Positions 17,345 through 29,328 of a stretch of DNA of 64,000 bases are shown here, piece after piece. Positions within the stretch are counted from its first letter, which is position 1. Each line of letters opens with the position of its first letter. Below the pieces are notes generated by a model. It did no database searches, was not told where the DNA came from, and was given only the letters and a program-made list of their open reading frames with translations. A program made the position numbers and the translations under genes. The DNA is from Pseudomonas sp. DTU_2021_1001937_2_SI_NGA_ILE_001 (GTDB lineage Bacteria > Pseudomonadota > Gammaproteobacteria > Pseudomonadales > Pseudomonadaceae): positions 3,162,001 to 3,226,000 of the forward strand of contig NZ_CP135971.1 in assembly GCF_032463525.1 (NCBI RefSeq). The letters run 5' to 3'.

Positions 17345-19344
17345 TCCTGCCTGGGGTTCAAGGGAATATGAATATGCAAGGTTGTGCCCTCGCCCGGCTC
17401 GCTGTCCAGCTCCAGTCGCCCGCCGAGCATCAGCACGCGTTCGCGCATGCCGACCAGGCCGAAGGATGCCGGGCGCTCGGCATCCGGGTCAAAGCCTTTG
17501 CCATCATCGGCGATGCTCAGACACAGCAGGTCATCGACCAGGGTCAGGCTTATCTGCACCGAATGCGCCGCCGCATGGCGCATGACGTTGGTCAGCGCCT
17601 CCTGAAGGATACGGAACAGCCCGACGGCACGCGCATCGCTCAGGGCCGGCAGATTGTCCGGCACGTCCACCAGGCAGGGGATCTGCGTACGCTCTTCGAA
17701 ACGCCGCGCCTGCCACTCGATGGCCGAGGCGATACCGGCATCCAGGATCGGCGGGCGCAGCGCCGTGGCCACGTCACGTACCAGCTGGAACAGCTGGGCG
17801 ATCAGGCGCTTCATGCTGGTCAGCCGCTCGCCCAGGCCCGGGTCCAGATCCGCATAGGCCAGCTCGCACATGGAGGTTTCCAGCTTCAGCACGGTCAGCA
17901 TCTGCCCCAGTTCATCGTGCACCTCACGGGCGATACGCGCCTTTTCTTCTTCACGCACGCTTTCCAGGTGCGCCGACAGCTCGCGCAGCTGTTCATGGGC
18001 ACGCCGCCGCTCGCTCACGTCGTTGAGGAACACCACCAGGTATTCGGCCTCGCGAAAGCGCAGGAAGCTCAACGACACATCGGTCGGCAGCACGCTGCCA
18101 TCGGCGCGCACGCAGTTGGTCTCGAACACCAGCGGGCTGTCTTCGCTGGAGCGGGCGGCGCGCCACAGGTTCAGCCAGCGGTCCATGTGCAGCCCGGGGT
18201 CGAAGTCGATCAGCGGCCGATCCACCACCTGCCCGGCGAGGTAGCCGAGCATTGTCTCGGCCGCCCGGTTGGCATAGCGCACCCGGCTGTCCCAGTTGAC
18301 CCAGAGAATGCCCACCGTGCTCTGGTCGATGGAGAACTGCGCCAGGCGCAGGGCTTCTTCGTTGGCCAGGCGTCGGGCGATGTCGTCGCGGGCGTCGAGC
18401 AGCTCCTGCTCCAGCTTGTGTTGCGCACGACGCTGCCAGATCACCAGGGCCGCGCAGCCCAGGCACAGCACCAGCAACAACAGGCAGAGGTTCTTCCACA
18501 ACCCGGTGGATTCGGTGAAGCGCGACGACGTCAGGGGCATCCAGCGGCTGTGCAACTGGTCCAGCTCCTTGGCCGGAATGGCCAGCAGCGCTTCGCTGAG
18601 GATCGCTGCCAGTTCCGGCGAGTCGCGCCGCGAGGCGATGCGCAGCAGCTGTGGCAGGCCGATGTCGCCGACGATGGCCAGGCCGGCGAACTCCGGCTCG
18701 CGGAACAGCCGGCTCAGCTGCGCCTCGTCCACCACGGCATATCGGGCCTGCTGGCTGAGCAGCAATTGCAAGGCCTGGCGCTCCAGCGGCACGCCTTGCA
18801 GGTTCAGGTTCGGGAAGTTGCTGCGCAAGTATTCGGCCGTGGCACTGGGCATGCGCACCACCACGCGCGAGCGCGGGTCGAGGGTTTCCAGGTCGACAGT
18901 GCCGCTGCCATCGCGCTCGCCCACCAGCAGTTGCGAAACCCGCAGGTAGGGATCAGAGAACAGCCAGTGGCGCAGGCTGGCCGGGGTCTGCATCAGCCCC
19001 GGCGCCAGGTCCAGCTCACCCGCGCCAAGAGCGTGCTCCATCGCCGCCTGGTCCGGGTAGGTGCGCCACGACAGCTCTACGCGCAGGGCGGCGGCGACCG
19101 CATTCATCAGGTCGACGTTGGCGCCGGAAAGCTGCTGCAGGCGCTGGTCGAATTGCGCATAGGGCGCGCGCAGCACCAGGCCCACGCGTAGCGGCCCGTG
19201 CTGGTTCAGCCAGTCGCGCTGGGCCTGGGTCAGCGGTGCGAGCGCGGTCGGCTCGGGCTCATCGGCCCGCGCCAGGCTGCTGGCCAGCATCAAGAGCAGC
19301 GTCAGACTGCCGATAAAAAATCCACGCACAACCGCTATCATCAA
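17341..19344 (-). CDS. Sensor histidine kinase with periplasmic SBP_bac_3-like domain and PAS
   Basis: A 667-aa membrane sensor. Order: signal sequence (1-28), periplasmic solute-binding-like domain (about 36-270, typical of amino acid or polyamine sensing), membrane segment 285-304, PAS domain (about 335-450), a HisKA_3 dimerization helix with His476 in REVHDELGQ, and an HATPase domain (ADDGKGFD, FGLVGMRERV). This is the NarX/UhpB class that pairs with LuxR-type regulators, consistent with the gene 4 bp behind. The ligand is unknown. It is divergent from the DUF3530 gene. Confidence 0.9.
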   Translation of the reverse strand: MMIAVVRGFFIGSLTLLLMLASSLARADEPEPTALAPLTQAQRDWLNQHGPLRVGLVLRAPYAQFDQRLQQLSGANVDLMNAVAAALRVELSWRTYPDQAAMEHALGAGELDLAPGLMQTPASLRHWLFSDPYLRVSQLLVGERDGSGTVDLETLDPRSRVVVRMPSATAEYLRSNFPNLNLQGVPLERQALQLLLSQQARYAVVDEAQLSRLFREPEFAGLAIVGDIGLPQLLRIASRRDSPELAAILSEALLAIPAKELDQLHSRWMPLTSSRFTESTGLWKNLCLLLLVLCLGCAALVIWQRRAQHKLEQELLDARDDIARRLANEEALRLAQFSIDQSTVGILWVNWDSRVRYANRAAETMLGYLAGQVVDRPLIDFDPGLHMDRWLNLWRAARSSEDSPLVFETNCVRADGSVLPTDVSLSFLRFREAEYLVVFLNDVSERRRAHEQLRELSAHLESVREEEKARIAREVHDELGQMLTVLKLETSMCELAYADLDPGLGERLTSMKRLIAQLFQLVRDVATALRPPILDAGIASAIEWQARRFEERTQIPCLVDVPDNLPALSDARAVGLFRILQEALTNVMRHAAAHSVQISLTLVDDLLCLSIADDGKGFDPDAERPASFGLVGMRERVLMLGGRLELDSEPGEGTTLHIHIPLNPRQE

Positions 19345-19444
19345 CGCTTCATTCCCGTCTGTTCCCCTGTCGGGCAGGCTTACCCTTGTTCACGCTGACG
19401 GCCGTGTCCGGCAGCCGGTATCGATTTTGGCCCTGGAATATCCA

Positions 19445-20410
19445 ATGTCCTACACCATTCGCGCAATGTTTCCCGCGCTGTTGTTGTCACTGAGCCTGAC
19501 GCACACCCTGCCCGCGATGGCTGCCGATCCCGCCCCTGCCAGCGATGCCGCCGCCCAGACGCCTGCCGAGCGCCCGGCGCTGCTGCCTCGCGAAGAGGAG
19601 GAAGCCCAGGCACTGGCGCGTCGGCTGCCGGCCGAAGAGCTGCAACGCCTGCAAGCCGGCAGTACAGAGTTCCTCGCGCTGTGGCGCCCGGCCAATACCG
19701 AGGACCCGCAAGGCGCGGTAATCATCGTGCCGGGTGCCGACCAGTCGCCAGACTGGCCCGACGTGGTCGGCCCGCTGCGCCGCAAGTTTCCCGATGTTGG
19801 CTGGGCGACCCTGAGCCTGGCCATGCCCGACATCCAGGACCCGGCCCTGCAACCCCGCGAAGCAGACGCCAGCCCCGCCAGCGCTGAAGGCAAGCCCGCC
19901 GAGAGTAAGAGCGACGCTCCGGCCGATGACCAGAGCCGCCAACAGGCCGATGCCGATCAGGCTGCCGCCGCCCAGGTGCTGGCCCAGGCGCAGGCCGAAC
20001 AGATCTTCAGCCGCCTCGACAGCGCCATCGCCTTCGCCCGGCAGAACAAGGCACGCAGCATCGTGCTGGCCGGCCACGGCAGCGGCGCCTACTGGGCTGC
20101 GCGCTACGTCAGCGAACGACCCGGCGTACAAGTGCAGAAACTGGTGATGATCGCCGCCAGTGAGCCGGCCGCCGCTTCGCCGTCGCTGACCAGCGTCATT
20201 CCAGCGCTGAAGATCCAGACCGCCGACTTCGTCTACAAGAACCCGCTGTCCCGCGCCGCCGAAGAACGCCTGCAGGTCAGCCGGCGCAGCAAGGGCGCAG
20301 GCTATACACAGGTCGGCCTGGTGAACATGGCCGGCACCAGCGACGCCGAACAGGAACAGCTGTTCCGCCGCGTGCGTGGCTGGGTGCAGCCGGAAGCAGG
20401 CGACAATTAA
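19445..20410 (+). CDS. DUF3530 family protein (alpha/beta hydrolase-like, exported)
   Basis: A 321-aa protein with a signal peptide (ends near THTLPAMAA). A linker rich in Ala, Glu and Gln separates two halves. The hydrolase-like core has VIIVPGADQSPDWP early and VLAGHGSGAYWAARY later, resembling a nucleophile elbow with Ser in GHGSG. Function is not established for the family. The start at 19445 (MSYTIRAMFP) gives a proper signal sequence. It ends just before a perfect REP palindrome. Confidence 0.8.
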   Translation: MSYTIRAMFPALLLSLSLTHTLPAMAADPAPASDAAAQTPAERPALLPREEEEAQALARRLPAEELQRLQAGSTEFLALWRPANTEDPQGAVIIVPGADQSPDWPDVVGPLRRKFPDVGWATLSLAMPDIQDPALQPREADASPASAEGKPAESKSDAPADDQSRQQADADQAAAAQVLAQAQAEQIFSRLDSAIAFARQNKARSIVLAGHGSGAYWAARYVSERPGVQVQKLVMIAASEPAAASPSLTSVIPALKIQTADFVYKNPLSRAAEERLQVSRRSKGAGYTQVGLVNMAGTSDAEQEQLFRRVRGWVQPEAGDN

Positions 20411-20443
20411 CCACAACGACCGTCGAGCACGCGCTCTTCAACT

Positions 20444-20533
20444 TGTTGGAGCGAGCTTGCTCGCGAAAAGCTGGCAAAGCCGCTCCTACTGTGGGGAACA
20501 TGACGACTTGATCGCGAGCAAGCTCGCTCCAAC
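20444..20533. repeat. REP doublet with perfect 22-bp outer arms
   Basis: GTTGGAGCGAGCTTGCTCGC starts at 20444 and its exact complement ends at 20533. A second-type core (AAAGCCGCTCCTAC) lies between. It sits between the convergent DUF3530 and djlA-like genes and may stop both transcripts. Confidence 0.85.
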
Positions 20534-20556
20534 GGTCTGATCGATCAGTATTGCGT

Positions 20557-21323
20557 TTAACGGAAGCCGCGCCGCGCCTTGATCAGCACGTAGGCGGCAT
20601 GCAACTCGCCGGTCTTTTCCGTCGCCTCGCGAACCTGCCAGGCGTTGGCGCCGGAACCTTCCAGTTTGTCCGGGTGATGACGGCTGAGCAGGCGCCGATA
20701 GGCCTGCTTGATGGCCTGCGGCTCGCTATCATCGGCCACCCCGAGCAGCGCCAGGGCCTGCTGGTAGGCATCCCCCGGGCTGACCCGTTTGCGCTTCATG
20801 GGGTCATGCTCGTCAGCCAGGGCCTGCAGGCGCAACGCCGACCAGCCCAGCCATTGCCCCCAGGCATTGATCATTTCCTGCTCGACACGCCCGACCTTGC
20901 CGTCCGCCCAGGCCATGCGCCAGCAGGCGCGCAGCAGGGCTTCGGCGCTTTGTGGCTCGCCACGCAGGCGGCGCAGGTAACTGCGCAGCCCCTCGTCACC
21001 GTCGCGCCCACGATTGAAGGCCTGGATGGCCTGGCGCTGGGCACTGTCGTCCAGGCGCAGGCTGCTCATCTCTGCCCGCGCCTGATGGATATGGCTGGGC
21101 TCCACACGCCCACCACTCTTGGCCAGGCGCCCCAGCAGCACGAACAGCAGATCCTCGTCACGAATCGCCGGGCGTCCACCCAGCTTCTCGCGGATATGCG
21201 CCCAGCTGTAGAGCTTCAGGCGACGGTCCAGCACCTGGCCCAGCATGCCGCCGAGCAAAGCCCCGGGAATGCTCGCGATGGCATAGCCGGCACCGGCACC
21301 GATCAGGGTTCCCGGCCAGAGCA

Positions 21324-21324
<1 letters not shown>
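20557..21324 (-). CDS. TerB/DnaJ domain co-chaperone (DjlA-like)
   Basis: A 255-aa type III J-protein. One N-terminal membrane segment (LWPGTLIGAGAGYAIASIPGALLGG) is followed by a TerB-like helical domain and a C-terminal J domain with the HPD motif (RRLLSRHHPDKLEGSG). E. coli DjlA has the same order and works with DnaK at the inner membrane. The ATG at 21324 overlaps the murU stop by one base (TGATG). Confidence 0.88.
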
Positions 21325-22037
<713 letters not shown>

Positions 22038-22046
22038 TCAGGCCTG

Positions 22047-22136
22047 GTAGGAGCGGCTTCAGCCGCGACGCGAAGTCATGTTCACAGCCGATGCGGTGAA
22101 CGCTCTCGCCATTTCGCGGCTGAAGCCGCTCCCACC
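22047..22136. repeat. REP doublet between amgK and murU
   Basis: TAGGAGCGGCTTCAGCCGCG (from about 22049) and TTTCGCGGCTGAAGCCGCTC are inverted around the spacer TTCACAGCCGATGCGGTGAA. It separates two genes that usually form one recycling operon. Confidence 0.85.
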
Positions 22137-22182
22137 CTGTCACATACAGCCCAATTGGCGAGTATTGGGACAGGGCCGGCAC

Positions 22183-23208
22183 TCAGGCCGGCGTTGCAGC
22201 GTGATGGCGCAGTTCGGCCAGCAATTGTGCCAGTTCCGCCAGCTCCGGACGGCGGGCCAGCACGGTGTCTATATAAGAGAAGAAACGTGGCACGTCGCCA
22301 AGGTAACGCGGCTTGCCGTCACGGTGGCAGATCCGCGCGAAGATACCGATGACTTTCAGGTGGCGCTGCACGCCCATCAGGTCACTGGCACGGCGGAACT
22401 CGTCGAACTCGGCCTGCACGGGAATGCCGGCCTCGCCCGCGCGCTCCCAGTACTGGCGCAGCCAGCCGACGACGCGCTCTTCGGGCCAGCTCAGGAAGGC
22501 ATCCTTGAACAGGCAGGTCACGTCATAAGTCACCGGGCCGTACACCGCATCCTGGAAGTCCAGCACGCCTGGGTTGGGCTCGCTGTGCATCAGGTTGCGC
22601 GGCATGTAGTCGCGGTGCACCAGCACCTTGGGCTGCGCCAGCGCGCTGTCGATCAACAGGCTGCTGACCCGCTGCCAGGCCGCCTGCTGCTCGGCGCTCA
22701 GGGTCAGGCCCAGATGCCGTTGCACGTACCACTCGGGGAACAGCTCCAGCTCGCGGCGCAGCAGGGCCACGTCGTAGCTGGGCAACGGTGCATCCATGGG
22801 CAGGCGCTGGAAGGCCAGCAGCGCGTCCAGGGCATCGCTGAACAGGGCGTCGGCATTCTCGGCGTCGATCACCTCCAGGTAGGTCTGGCGCCCCAGATCG
22901 CTGAGCAGCAGAAAGCCCTGCTGCAGATCCTGGGCGTGAATCACCGGCACATTGACACCGGCGCTGGCCAGCAGGTGATCGATGTCCACGAACGGCCGGC
23001 AGTTCTCCTGCGGCGGCGGCGCATCCATCACGATCAACGTGCGGCCACCACCGTCCCAACGGAAATAGCGGCGGAAACTGGCGTCGCTGCTGGCGGCGGT
23101 CAGGCTGGCCGCGGGGACTTCACCCCAGCCGTTACGCAGGAACAGTGCAGGCAACTCCCCGGCGAGCCAGTCTTCGAGCTTTTGCAGGCGTATATCTTGA
23201 TCGGGCAT
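22183..23208 (-). CDS. amgK: N-acetylmuramate/N-acetylglucosamine kinase
   Basis: Anomeric sugar kinase (341 aa) of the aminoglycoside phosphotransferase fold. It phosphorylates MurNAc at C1 for MurU. It shows the catalytic loop VLVHRDYMPRNLM (Asp and Asn) and the metal-binding GVLDFQDAVYGPVTYD. The N-terminus (MPDQDIRLQKLEDWL) fits the family. It is divergent from lptD, with 129 bp between starts that must hold both promoters. Confidence 0.93.
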   Translation of the reverse strand: MPDQDIRLQKLEDWLAGELPALFLRNGWGEVPAASLTAASSDASFRRYFRWDGGGRTLIVMDAPPPQENCRPFVDIDHLLASAGVNVPVIHAQDLQQGFLLLSDLGRQTYLEVIDAENADALFSDALDALLAFQRLPMDAPLPSYDVALLRRELELFPEWYVQRHLGLTLSAEQQAAWQRVSSLLIDSALAQPKVLVHRDYMPRNLMHSEPNPGVLDFQDAVYGPVTYDVTCLFKDAFLSWPEERVVGWLRQYWERAGEAGIPVQAEFDEFRRASDLMGVQRHLKVIGIFARICHRDGKPRYLGDVPRFFSYIDTVLARRPELAELAQLLAELRHHAATPA

Positions 23209-23337
23209 TACAAGGGTCTCCGACGGCGCTAGCCGTCAAGCGGGTCATGCTTTATCATCCGGGATCTTTTTCAGCCCATCGAGAAGGCGTGCGGCCCCCC
23301 GCGGGCAGATGGCGCGCAGGAAGCCCGGACTAATAAG

Positions 23338-26112
23338 ATGGCATTGAAATCCCCCGCGTTTCGTAAAAAATTTCCGTTGCTGGTAACCGGCAGTCTGCTG
23401 GCCATGCAACCTCTGGCTACCTCGTATGTGGTTGCCGCCGAACAGTATGACTGTTCGGTGTCGGCTTCGGGAGCCTGGAACTGCGCTCCGAAAGCCAGCG
23501 CCAGTGCCGCGCCATTGCCGCCTCGCCCTGCACACAGCACCACGGCGGTCAGCTCCAGCGGCGCTGAAGCATCGAGCGCAGCGTCGGCCAGCGAGCCGAA
23601 GCCCGTGCTGGTCACCGAAGCCAAGGGCAAGGCCCTGAAGTCGCGCAGCGCCGACTACAGCCATCTCGACTGGGTCCCGCGTGAAAAGCTCACTCCGGCG
23701 CAGCTCGCCGAAACCGCCCCGTATTGCGCCGGCGCCTACATCGAGCCCATCCGCCCAGGCATGGACGACACCACGCCCAAGAGCGAAGCCCCGACCTTCA
23801 TCGGCGCCAAGGCCTCGCGCTACGAGCAGGAACAGCAGGTCGCGACCCTTGCCGGTGACGTCGTCATGCGCCAGGGCAGCATGCAGGTCGAGGCGCAGGA
23901 AGCCTCGCTGCACCAGGCCGAGAACCGCGGTGAACTGAACGGCGACGTGCGTCTGCGCGACAAGGGCGCGCTGATCGTCGGCGACCACGCCGAGCTGCAG
24001 CTGGACACCGGCGAAGCACAGATCGACAACGCCGAATACGTGCTGCACAAGTCGAACGTGCGCGGCAACGCGCTGTACGCCAAGCGCTCCGAGAACGCGA
24101 TCATCCGCCTCAAGGACGGCACCTACACCTCCTGCGAACCGGGCAGCAACGCCTGGACGCTCAAGGGCAACAACGTCACGCTGAACCCGGCCACCGGTTT
24201 CGGTACCGCGACCAACGTCACCCTGCGGGTGAAGGACATTCCGGTCCTATACACCCCGTACATCTACTTCCCGATCGACGATCGTCGCCAGTCCGGCTTC
24301 CTGCCACCGACCATCGCCAGCACCAGCAAGACCGGCTTCATGCTGGTCACGCCGTACTACTTCAACCTGGCGCCGAACTACGACGCCACGCTCTACCCGC
24401 GCTACATGACCAAGCGCGGCCTGTTGATGGAAGGCGAATTCCGTTACCTGACCAAGAGCAGCGAAGGCCAGGTCGGCGGTGCGTACCTCAACGACGAGGA
24501 CGACGATCGCAAACTGCAGACGGACTACGACAAGACCCGCTGGATGGTCAACTGGCAGCACAAGGGTGGCCTGGATTCGCGCCTGTCGACCAAGGTCGAC
24601 TACACCGACATCAGCGACCCGTACTACTTCCAGGACCTGCAGACCGACCAGATCGGTGTCAGCCGCACCGACTTCGTCAACCAGCAGGGCGTGCTGACCT
24701 ACCGTGGCGACAGCTACACCGCGCAGCTCAACGCCCAGGCGTACAAGCTGGCCACCGTTGCCAACATCACCCCGTACAACCGTCTGCCGCAGCTGACCCT
24801 CAACGGCACCCTGCCCTACAACCCGGGCGGGCTGCAGTTCGACTACCAGACAGAACTGGTGCGCTTCGAGCGTGACCTGCGCAGCGGTGCTTTCATCGAC
24901 GAAAACGGCAACGCCAGCCCGCGCCTGGACAACAACGTCACCGGCCTGGCCCGTGCCAACGGCGACCGCCTGAACCTGGCGCCATCGGTCAGCCTGCCGA
25001 TGAACTGGACCTGGGGTTTCCTGACACCCAAGCTCAAGTACGTCTACACCCAGTACGACCTGGACCTCGACGGTCGCGGCCAGGCCACCCTGCTGCCCGA
25101 CGAGCAGTACAAGAGCACCGAGAGCCGCAGCGTGCCGGTGTTCAGCGTCGACAGCGGCCTGTACTTCGACCGCGACACCCAGCTGTTCGGCAAGAACTAT
25201 CGCCAGACCCTGGAACCGCGCCTGTTCTATCTCTACGTACCCGAGAAAGACCAGACCGACATCCCGGTCTTCGACACCGCCGAAACCACGTTCAACTACT
25301 CGTCGCTGTTCCGTGACAACCGCTTCGTCGGCTCCGACCGCATCGGTGACGAGAACAAACTGTCGCTGGGCGTGACCAACCGCTGGATTGAAGACAACGG
25401 CTTCGAACGTCAGCGCTTCAGCATCGGCCAGGCCGTGTACTTCGCCGACCGCAAGGTGCAGCTGCCCGGCGTCGTCTTCGCCGACCGCAAGGACGCCCAG
25501 GCCGACGTGTCGCCTTACGCCCTGGAATACGAATACCGCTTCAACCGCGACTGGCGCTTCTCGTCCGACTTCAACTGGGACCCGGACAGCCACAGCACCC
25601 GCTCCGGCAGCGCGATGTTCCATTACCAGCCTGAAGAGAACCCCGGCAAGATCGTCAACGTCGGCTACCGCTACCGCAACGACCTGGTCCGCTACGACCA
25701 GACCACCGGCAAGTGGAGCGTGGGCGGCGGCGACTACGGCAGCCCGGGCGATCCGAACTACGTGAAGGACTACTACAAGATCGAGCAGCACGACTTCTCG
25801 GTCATCTGGCCGATCGTCGAGCAGTGGAGCCTGATCAGCCGCTGGCAGTACGACTACAACCGTGCCCGCACCATCGAGGCATTCGGTGGCTTCGAATACG
25901 ACAACTGCTGCTGGAAGCTGCGTCTGATCAACCGCTACTGGGTCGACTACGACGAATTCAGCCAGGAAGCGCCTCAGAACGAAAAAGGCGACCGCGGCAT
26001 ATTCCTCCAAATTGTGCTGAAAGGTCTCGGCGGCGTCACCGGCGCCAAGGTAGAGAGCTTCCTCGACAAAGGCATCCAAGGTTATCGTGAACGTGAAGAC
26101 AAAGCTTTCTGA
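23338..26112 (+). CDS. lptD: LPS-assembly outer membrane protein LptD
   Basis: Inserts lipopolysaccharide into the outer leaflet with LptE. The 924-aa protein has an N-terminal signal (ending near SYVVAAEQ), a Pseudomonas-specific linker of about 100 residues, the LptA-like beta-jellyroll ([19 protein letters not shown]), and a large C-terminal beta barrel. The paired cysteines YDNCCW near the C-terminus (about residue 860) and CSVS/CAPK at the N-terminus match the disulfides needed for barrel maturation. It overlaps surA, its own folding chaperone. Confidence 0.95.
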   Translation: MALKSPAFRKKFPLLVTGSLLAMQPLATSYVVAAEQYDCSVSASGAWNCAPKASASAAPLPPRPAHSTTAVSSSGAEASSAASASEPKPVLVTEAKGKALKSRSADYSHLDWVPREKLTPAQLAETAPYCAGAYIEPIRPGMDDTTPKSEAPTFIGAKASRYEQEQQVATLAGDVVMRQGSMQVEAQEASLHQAENRGELNGDVRLRDKGALIVGDHAELQLDTGEAQIDNAEYVLHKSNVRGNALYAKRSENAIIRLKDGTYTSCEPGSNAWTLKGNNVTLNPATGFGTATNVTLRVKDIPVLYTPYIYFPIDDRRQSGFLPPTIASTSKTGFMLVTPYYFNLAPNYDATLYPRYMTKRGLLMEGEFRYLTKSSEGQVGGAYLNDEDDDRKLQTDYDKTRWMVNWQHKGGLDSRLSTKVDYTDISDPYYFQDLQTDQIGVSRTDFVNQQGVLTYRGDSYTAQLNAQAYKLATVANITPYNRLPQLTLNGTLPYNPGGLQFDYQTELVRFERDLRSGAFIDENGNASPRLDNNVTGLARANGDRLNLAPSVSLPMNWTWGFLTPKLKYVYTQYDLDLDGRGQATLLPDEQYKSTESRSVPVFSVDSGLYFDRDTQLFGKNYRQTLEPRLFYLYVPEKDQTDIPVFDTAETTFNYSSLFRDNRFVGSDRIGDENKLSLGVTNRWIEDNGFERQRFSIGQAVYFADRKVQLPGVVFADRKDAQADVSPYALEYEYRFNRDWRFSSDFNWDPDSHSTRSGSAMFHYQPEENPGKIVNVGYRYRNDLVRYDQTTGKWSVGGGDYGSPGDPNYVKDYYKIEQHDFSVIWPIVEQWSLISRWQYDYNRARTIEAFGGFEYDNCCWKLRLINRYWVDYDEFSQEAPQNEKGDRGIFLQIVLKGLGGVTGAKVESFLDKGIQGYREREDKAF

Positions 26113-27415
26113 CTGCCTGCGCCCGCTGATGCTGGGCGCCCTCCTGCTGAGCGGCGCGGCCCACGCTGCCGTGCAGCCGCTCGACAGCGTCGTGGCCATC
26201 GTCGACAACGATGTGATCATGAAGAGCCAGCTTGACCAGCGCGTACGCGAAGTCCAGCAGACCATCGCCAAGCGTGGCGGTGGTACGCCACCCGCCGAGG
26301 CCCTGCAACAGCAGGCCCTCGACCGCCTGATCCTGGAAAACCTGCAACTGCAGATGGGCGACCGTGCCGGCATCCGAATCAGCGACGAAGAACTCAACTC
26401 CGCGGTCGAAACCATCGCCCAGCGCAATGGCATGACCCTGCAGCAGTTCCGCGCCGCCCTGGCCCACGACGGCCTGTCGTACAACGATGCCCGCGAGCAG
26501 ATCCGTCGCGAGATCATCATCAGCCGCGTGCGCCAGCGCCGCGTGGCCGAGCGCATCCAGGTTTCCGAGCAGGAAGTGAAAAACTTCCTCGCTTCCGACC
26601 TGGGCAAGGCGCAGATGTCCGAAGACCTGCACTTGGCCAACATCCTGATCGCCACTCCGGACAGCGCTTCCTCCAGCGACATCCAGAAGGCTGCCAGCAA
26701 GGCCCAGGACATCTACGCGCAACTGCAGCGCGGTGCCGACTTCGGCCAGCTGGCCATTGCCAACTCGGCCACCGAGAACGCCCTGGACGGCGGCGACATG
26801 GGCTGGCGTAAAGCCGGCCAACTGCCCCCACCGTTCGGTGACATGCTCAGCTCCATGCGTCCTGGCGAAGTCACGCCGCCCGCCCGCACTCCAGGCGGCT
26901 TCATCATCCTCAAGCTGCTGGAAAAGCGCGGCGGTGAAGGTCAGGTGCAGCTGCGTGACGAAGTCCACGTACGCCACATCCTGATCAAACCGAGCGAGAT
27001 CCGCAGTGAGGCCGAGACCCAGCGTCTGGCGCAGAAACTCTACGACCGCATCCAGGCCGGCGAAGACTTCGGCGAACTGGCGAAGAGCTTCTCGGAAGAC
27101 CCGGGCTCGGCGCTCAACGGCGGCGACCTGAACTGGGTCGACCCCAACTCGCTGGTTCCCGAGTTCCGCCAGGTCATGAACGAAACGCCGCAAGGCGTGC
27201 TGTCCAAGCCGTTCAAGACCCAGTACGGCTGGCACGTCCTGGAAGTCCTGGGCCGTCGCTCCACCGACGCCACCAATCAGGCTCGCGAGCAACAGGCACT
27301 GAACATCCTGCGTAACCGCAAGTACGACGAAGAGCTGCAGACCTGGCTGCGCCAGATCCGCGATGAAGCGTACGTCGAAATCAAGCTGCCTGGCGCCGCC
27401 CAGGCCCAGAAGTGA
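26087..27415 (+). CDS. surA: Periplasmic chaperone / peptidyl-prolyl isomerase SurA
   Basis: Escorts outer-membrane proteins, LptD included. The 442-aa protein has a signal peptide (to AAHA), an N-terminal chaperone domain, and two parvulin domains (first from about [11 protein letters not shown], second from [13 protein letters not shown] with GDLNWVDP). The gene overlaps lptD by about 26 bp. Two in-frame GTG starts exist, 26087 (AAGG 5 bases upstream) and 26093; I use the first. No ATG fits. Confidence 0.94.
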   Translation: MNVKTKLSDCLRPLMLGALLLSGAAHAAVQPLDSVVAIVDNDVIMKSQLDQRVREVQQTIAKRGGGTPPAEALQQQALDRLILENLQLQMGDRAGIRISDEELNSAVETIAQRNGMTLQQFRAALAHDGLSYNDAREQIRREIIISRVRQRRVAERIQVSEQEVKNFLASDLGKAQMSEDLHLANILIATPDSASSSDIQKAASKAQDIYAQLQRGADFGQLAIANSATENALDGGDMGWRKAGQLPPPFGDMLSSMRPGEVTPPARTPGGFIILKLLEKRGGEGQVQLRDEVHVRHILIKPSEIRSEAETQRLAQKLYDRIQAGEDFGELAKSFSEDPGSALNGGDLNWVDPNSLVPEFRQVMNETPQGVLSKPFKTQYGWHVLEVLGRRSTDATNQAREQQALNILRNRKYDEELQTWLRQIRDEAYVEIKLPGAAQAQK

Positions 27416-28401
27416 AGCCACGGCGCTTCGCGCTGACGCCCGGCGAGCCGGCCGGCATAGGCCCTGACCTTTGCCTGCTGCTCGCCGCGCAACCCCAGCC
27501 ACACCCCCTGATCGCCATCACCAGCCACGCCCTGCTCACCGAGCGGGCCGTGCAGTTGGGGCTGGCCGTCAATCTGATCAGCGTCAGCCCTGAAGCCCTG
27601 CCAAGCACCCCGGCGCCGGCCGGCAGCCTGTACGTCTGGGATACGCCGCTGGGCGCGCCGGTTGTCGCCGGGCACCTGAACACCGCCAACGCCGGCTTCG
27701 TCCTGGAAACCCTGACCCGCGCCGGCAACGGCTGCCTGAACGGGCTGTTCGCCGGGATGATCACCGCCCCGGTGCACAAGGGCGTGATCAACGACGCCGG
27801 CATGGCCTTTTCAGGGCATACCGAGTTTCTTGCCGACCTCACCGCCACCGAACAGGTGGTGATGATGCTGGCCACCGGCGACCTGCGCGTGGCGCTGGTC
27901 ACCACCCACCTGCCGCTGCGCGAAGTGGCCGATGCCATCACCGCCGAGCGCCTGGAGCGCGTCACGCGCATCCTGCACGCCGACCTGGTCGGCAAGTTCG
28001 GCATCGCCCGACCGCGCATCCTGGTCTGCGGGCTCAACCCGCACGCTGGCGAAGGCGGGCACCTGGGCCGCGAGGAACTCGACATCATCGAGCCCACCCT
28101 GCAGCGCCTGCGCCTGGAGGGCATGGACCTCCAGGGCCCGCTGCCGGCCGACACCCTCTTCACCCCCAAGTATCTGGCGCATTGCGACGCCGTGCTGGCG
28201 ATGTACCACGACCAGGGCCTGCCGGTCCTCAAGTACAAGGGCTTCGGCGCTGCGGTCAACGTGACCCTGGGCCTGCCCATCGTCCGCACTTCGGTCGACC
28301 ATGGCACCGCCCTCGACCTGGCCGGCAGCGGCCAGGTCGACACCGGCAGCCTGCAGGTCGCCTTGCAAACCGCCTACCAGATGGCCGAGACCCATTCATG
28401 A
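27412..28401 (+). CDS. pdxA: 4-hydroxythreonine-4-phosphate dehydrogenase
   Basis: Step in pyridoxal 5'-phosphate synthesis. The 329-aa enzyme has [10 protein letters not shown], the metal-binding His in [26 protein letters not shown], and the late [16 protein letters not shown] start at 27412 overlaps the surA stop by 4 bp (GTGA). It belongs to the long co-oriented run lptD-surA-pdxA-ksgA-apaG-apaH-glpE. Confidence 0.95.
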   Translation: MKPRRFALTPGEPAGIGPDLCLLLAAQPQPHPLIAITSHALLTERAVQLGLAVNLISVSPEALPSTPAPAGSLYVWDTPLGAPVVAGHLNTANAGFVLETLTRAGNGCLNGLFAGMITAPVHKGVINDAGMAFSGHTEFLADLTATEQVVMMLATGDLRVALVTTHLPLREVADAITAERLERVTRILHADLVGKFGIARPRILVCGLNPHAGEGGHLGREELDIIEPTLQRLRLEGMDLQGPLPADTLFTPKYLAHCDAVLAMYHDQGLPVLKYKGFGAAVNVTLGLPIVRTSVDHGTALDLAGSGQVDTGSLQVALQTAYQMAETHS

Positions 28402-29204
28402 CCGAGCAATACCAACACCGGGCGCGCAAGCGTTTCGGGCAGAACTTCCTGCACGACGCGGGCATCATCGACCGTATCCTGCGCGCCATCCGTGCGCGCC
28501 CTGAAGACCGCATGCTGGAAATCGGCCCGGGCCAGGGCGCCCTCACCGAAGGCCTGCTGGGCAGCGGCGCACGCCTGGACGTGATCGAGCTGGACAAAGA
28601 CCTGGTGCCGATCCTCAACAGCCAGTTCGCCGGCAAGCCGAACTTCAACCTGCACCAGGGCGACGCGCTGAAGTTCGACTTCAACAGCCTGGGCGCAGAG
28701 CCGCACAGCCTGCGGGTGGTCGGCAACCTGCCGTACAACATCTCCACGCCGCTGATCTTCCACCTGCTGGACAACGCCGCGCTGATCCGCGACATGCACT
28801 TCATGCTGCAGAAGGAAGTGGTCGAGCGTCTGGCGGCCGGTCCCGGCGGCGGCGACTGGGGTCGCCTGTCGATCATGGTGCAGTACCACTGCCGTGTGGA
28901 ACACCTGTTCAACGTCGGCCCCGGTGCGTTCAACCCGCCGCCGAAGGTCGACTCGGCCATCGTGCGCCTGGTGCCACACGAGACCCTGCCACACCCAGCC
29001 AAGGACCACCGGCTGCTCGAACGCATCGTCCGCGAGGCCTTCAACCAGCGCCGCAAGACCCTGCGCAATACCCTCAAGCTGCTGCTCAGCGGCGAAGAGA
29101 TCGAGGCCGCCGGCGTGGACGGCAGCCTGCGCCCGGAGCAACTCGACCTTTCAGCATTCGTCCGCCTGGCCGATAAGCTCAGCGAGAAAAGCAGCGCGCA
29201 ATAA
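28398..29204 (+). CDS. ksgA: 16S rRNA dimethyladenosine transferase KsgA
   Basis: Methylates two adjacent adenines near the 3' end of 16S rRNA. The 268-aa protein shows [10 protein letters not shown], the SAM motif [14 protein letters not shown], the acidic loop IELDKDLVP, and the catalytic NLPYNIST. Its ATG overlaps the pdxA stop (ATGA at 28398-28401). Loss of this enzyme classically gives kasugamycin resistance. Confidence 0.96.
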   Translation: MTEQYQHRARKRFGQNFLHDAGIIDRILRAIRARPEDRMLEIGPGQGALTEGLLGSGARLDVIELDKDLVPILNSQFAGKPNFNLHQGDALKFDFNSLGAEPHSLRVVGNLPYNISTPLIFHLLDNAALIRDMHFMLQKEVVERLAAGPGGGDWGRLSIMVQYHCRVEHLFNVGPGAFNPPPKVDSAIVRLVPHETLPHPAKDHRLLERIVREAFNQRRKTLRNTLKLLLSGEEIEAAGVDGSLRPEQLDLSAFVRLADKLSEKSSAQ

Positions 29205-29287
29205 GGTCCGGAGCATTACGGGGCATTTCACCTGCGGTGATTTTCCCCGTACATGACCTAGACTGAGCCCTTGCTTGAGTCATTCGC

Positions 29288-29305
29288 CCTAGGTTTTCTA
29301 CGAAA
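29288..29305 (+). repeat. Half-copy of the CTAGGTTTTGTACGAAA intergenic repeat
   Basis: CCTAGGTTTTCTACGAAA matches the end of the 146-bp palindrome at 8744-8889 with one change (C for G). It lies in the ksgA-apaG spacer, 24 bp before apaG. No inverted partner is seen nearby. Confidence 0.6.
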
Positions 29306-29328
29306 CCCAAGTATTCAAGGCACACCGC

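Noticed and set aside
24247..26712. An 821-codon open frame antisense to lptD and surA
   Set aside because: It is a GC3-driven shadow: no ribosome site, no domain, and the plus-strand genes are clear.
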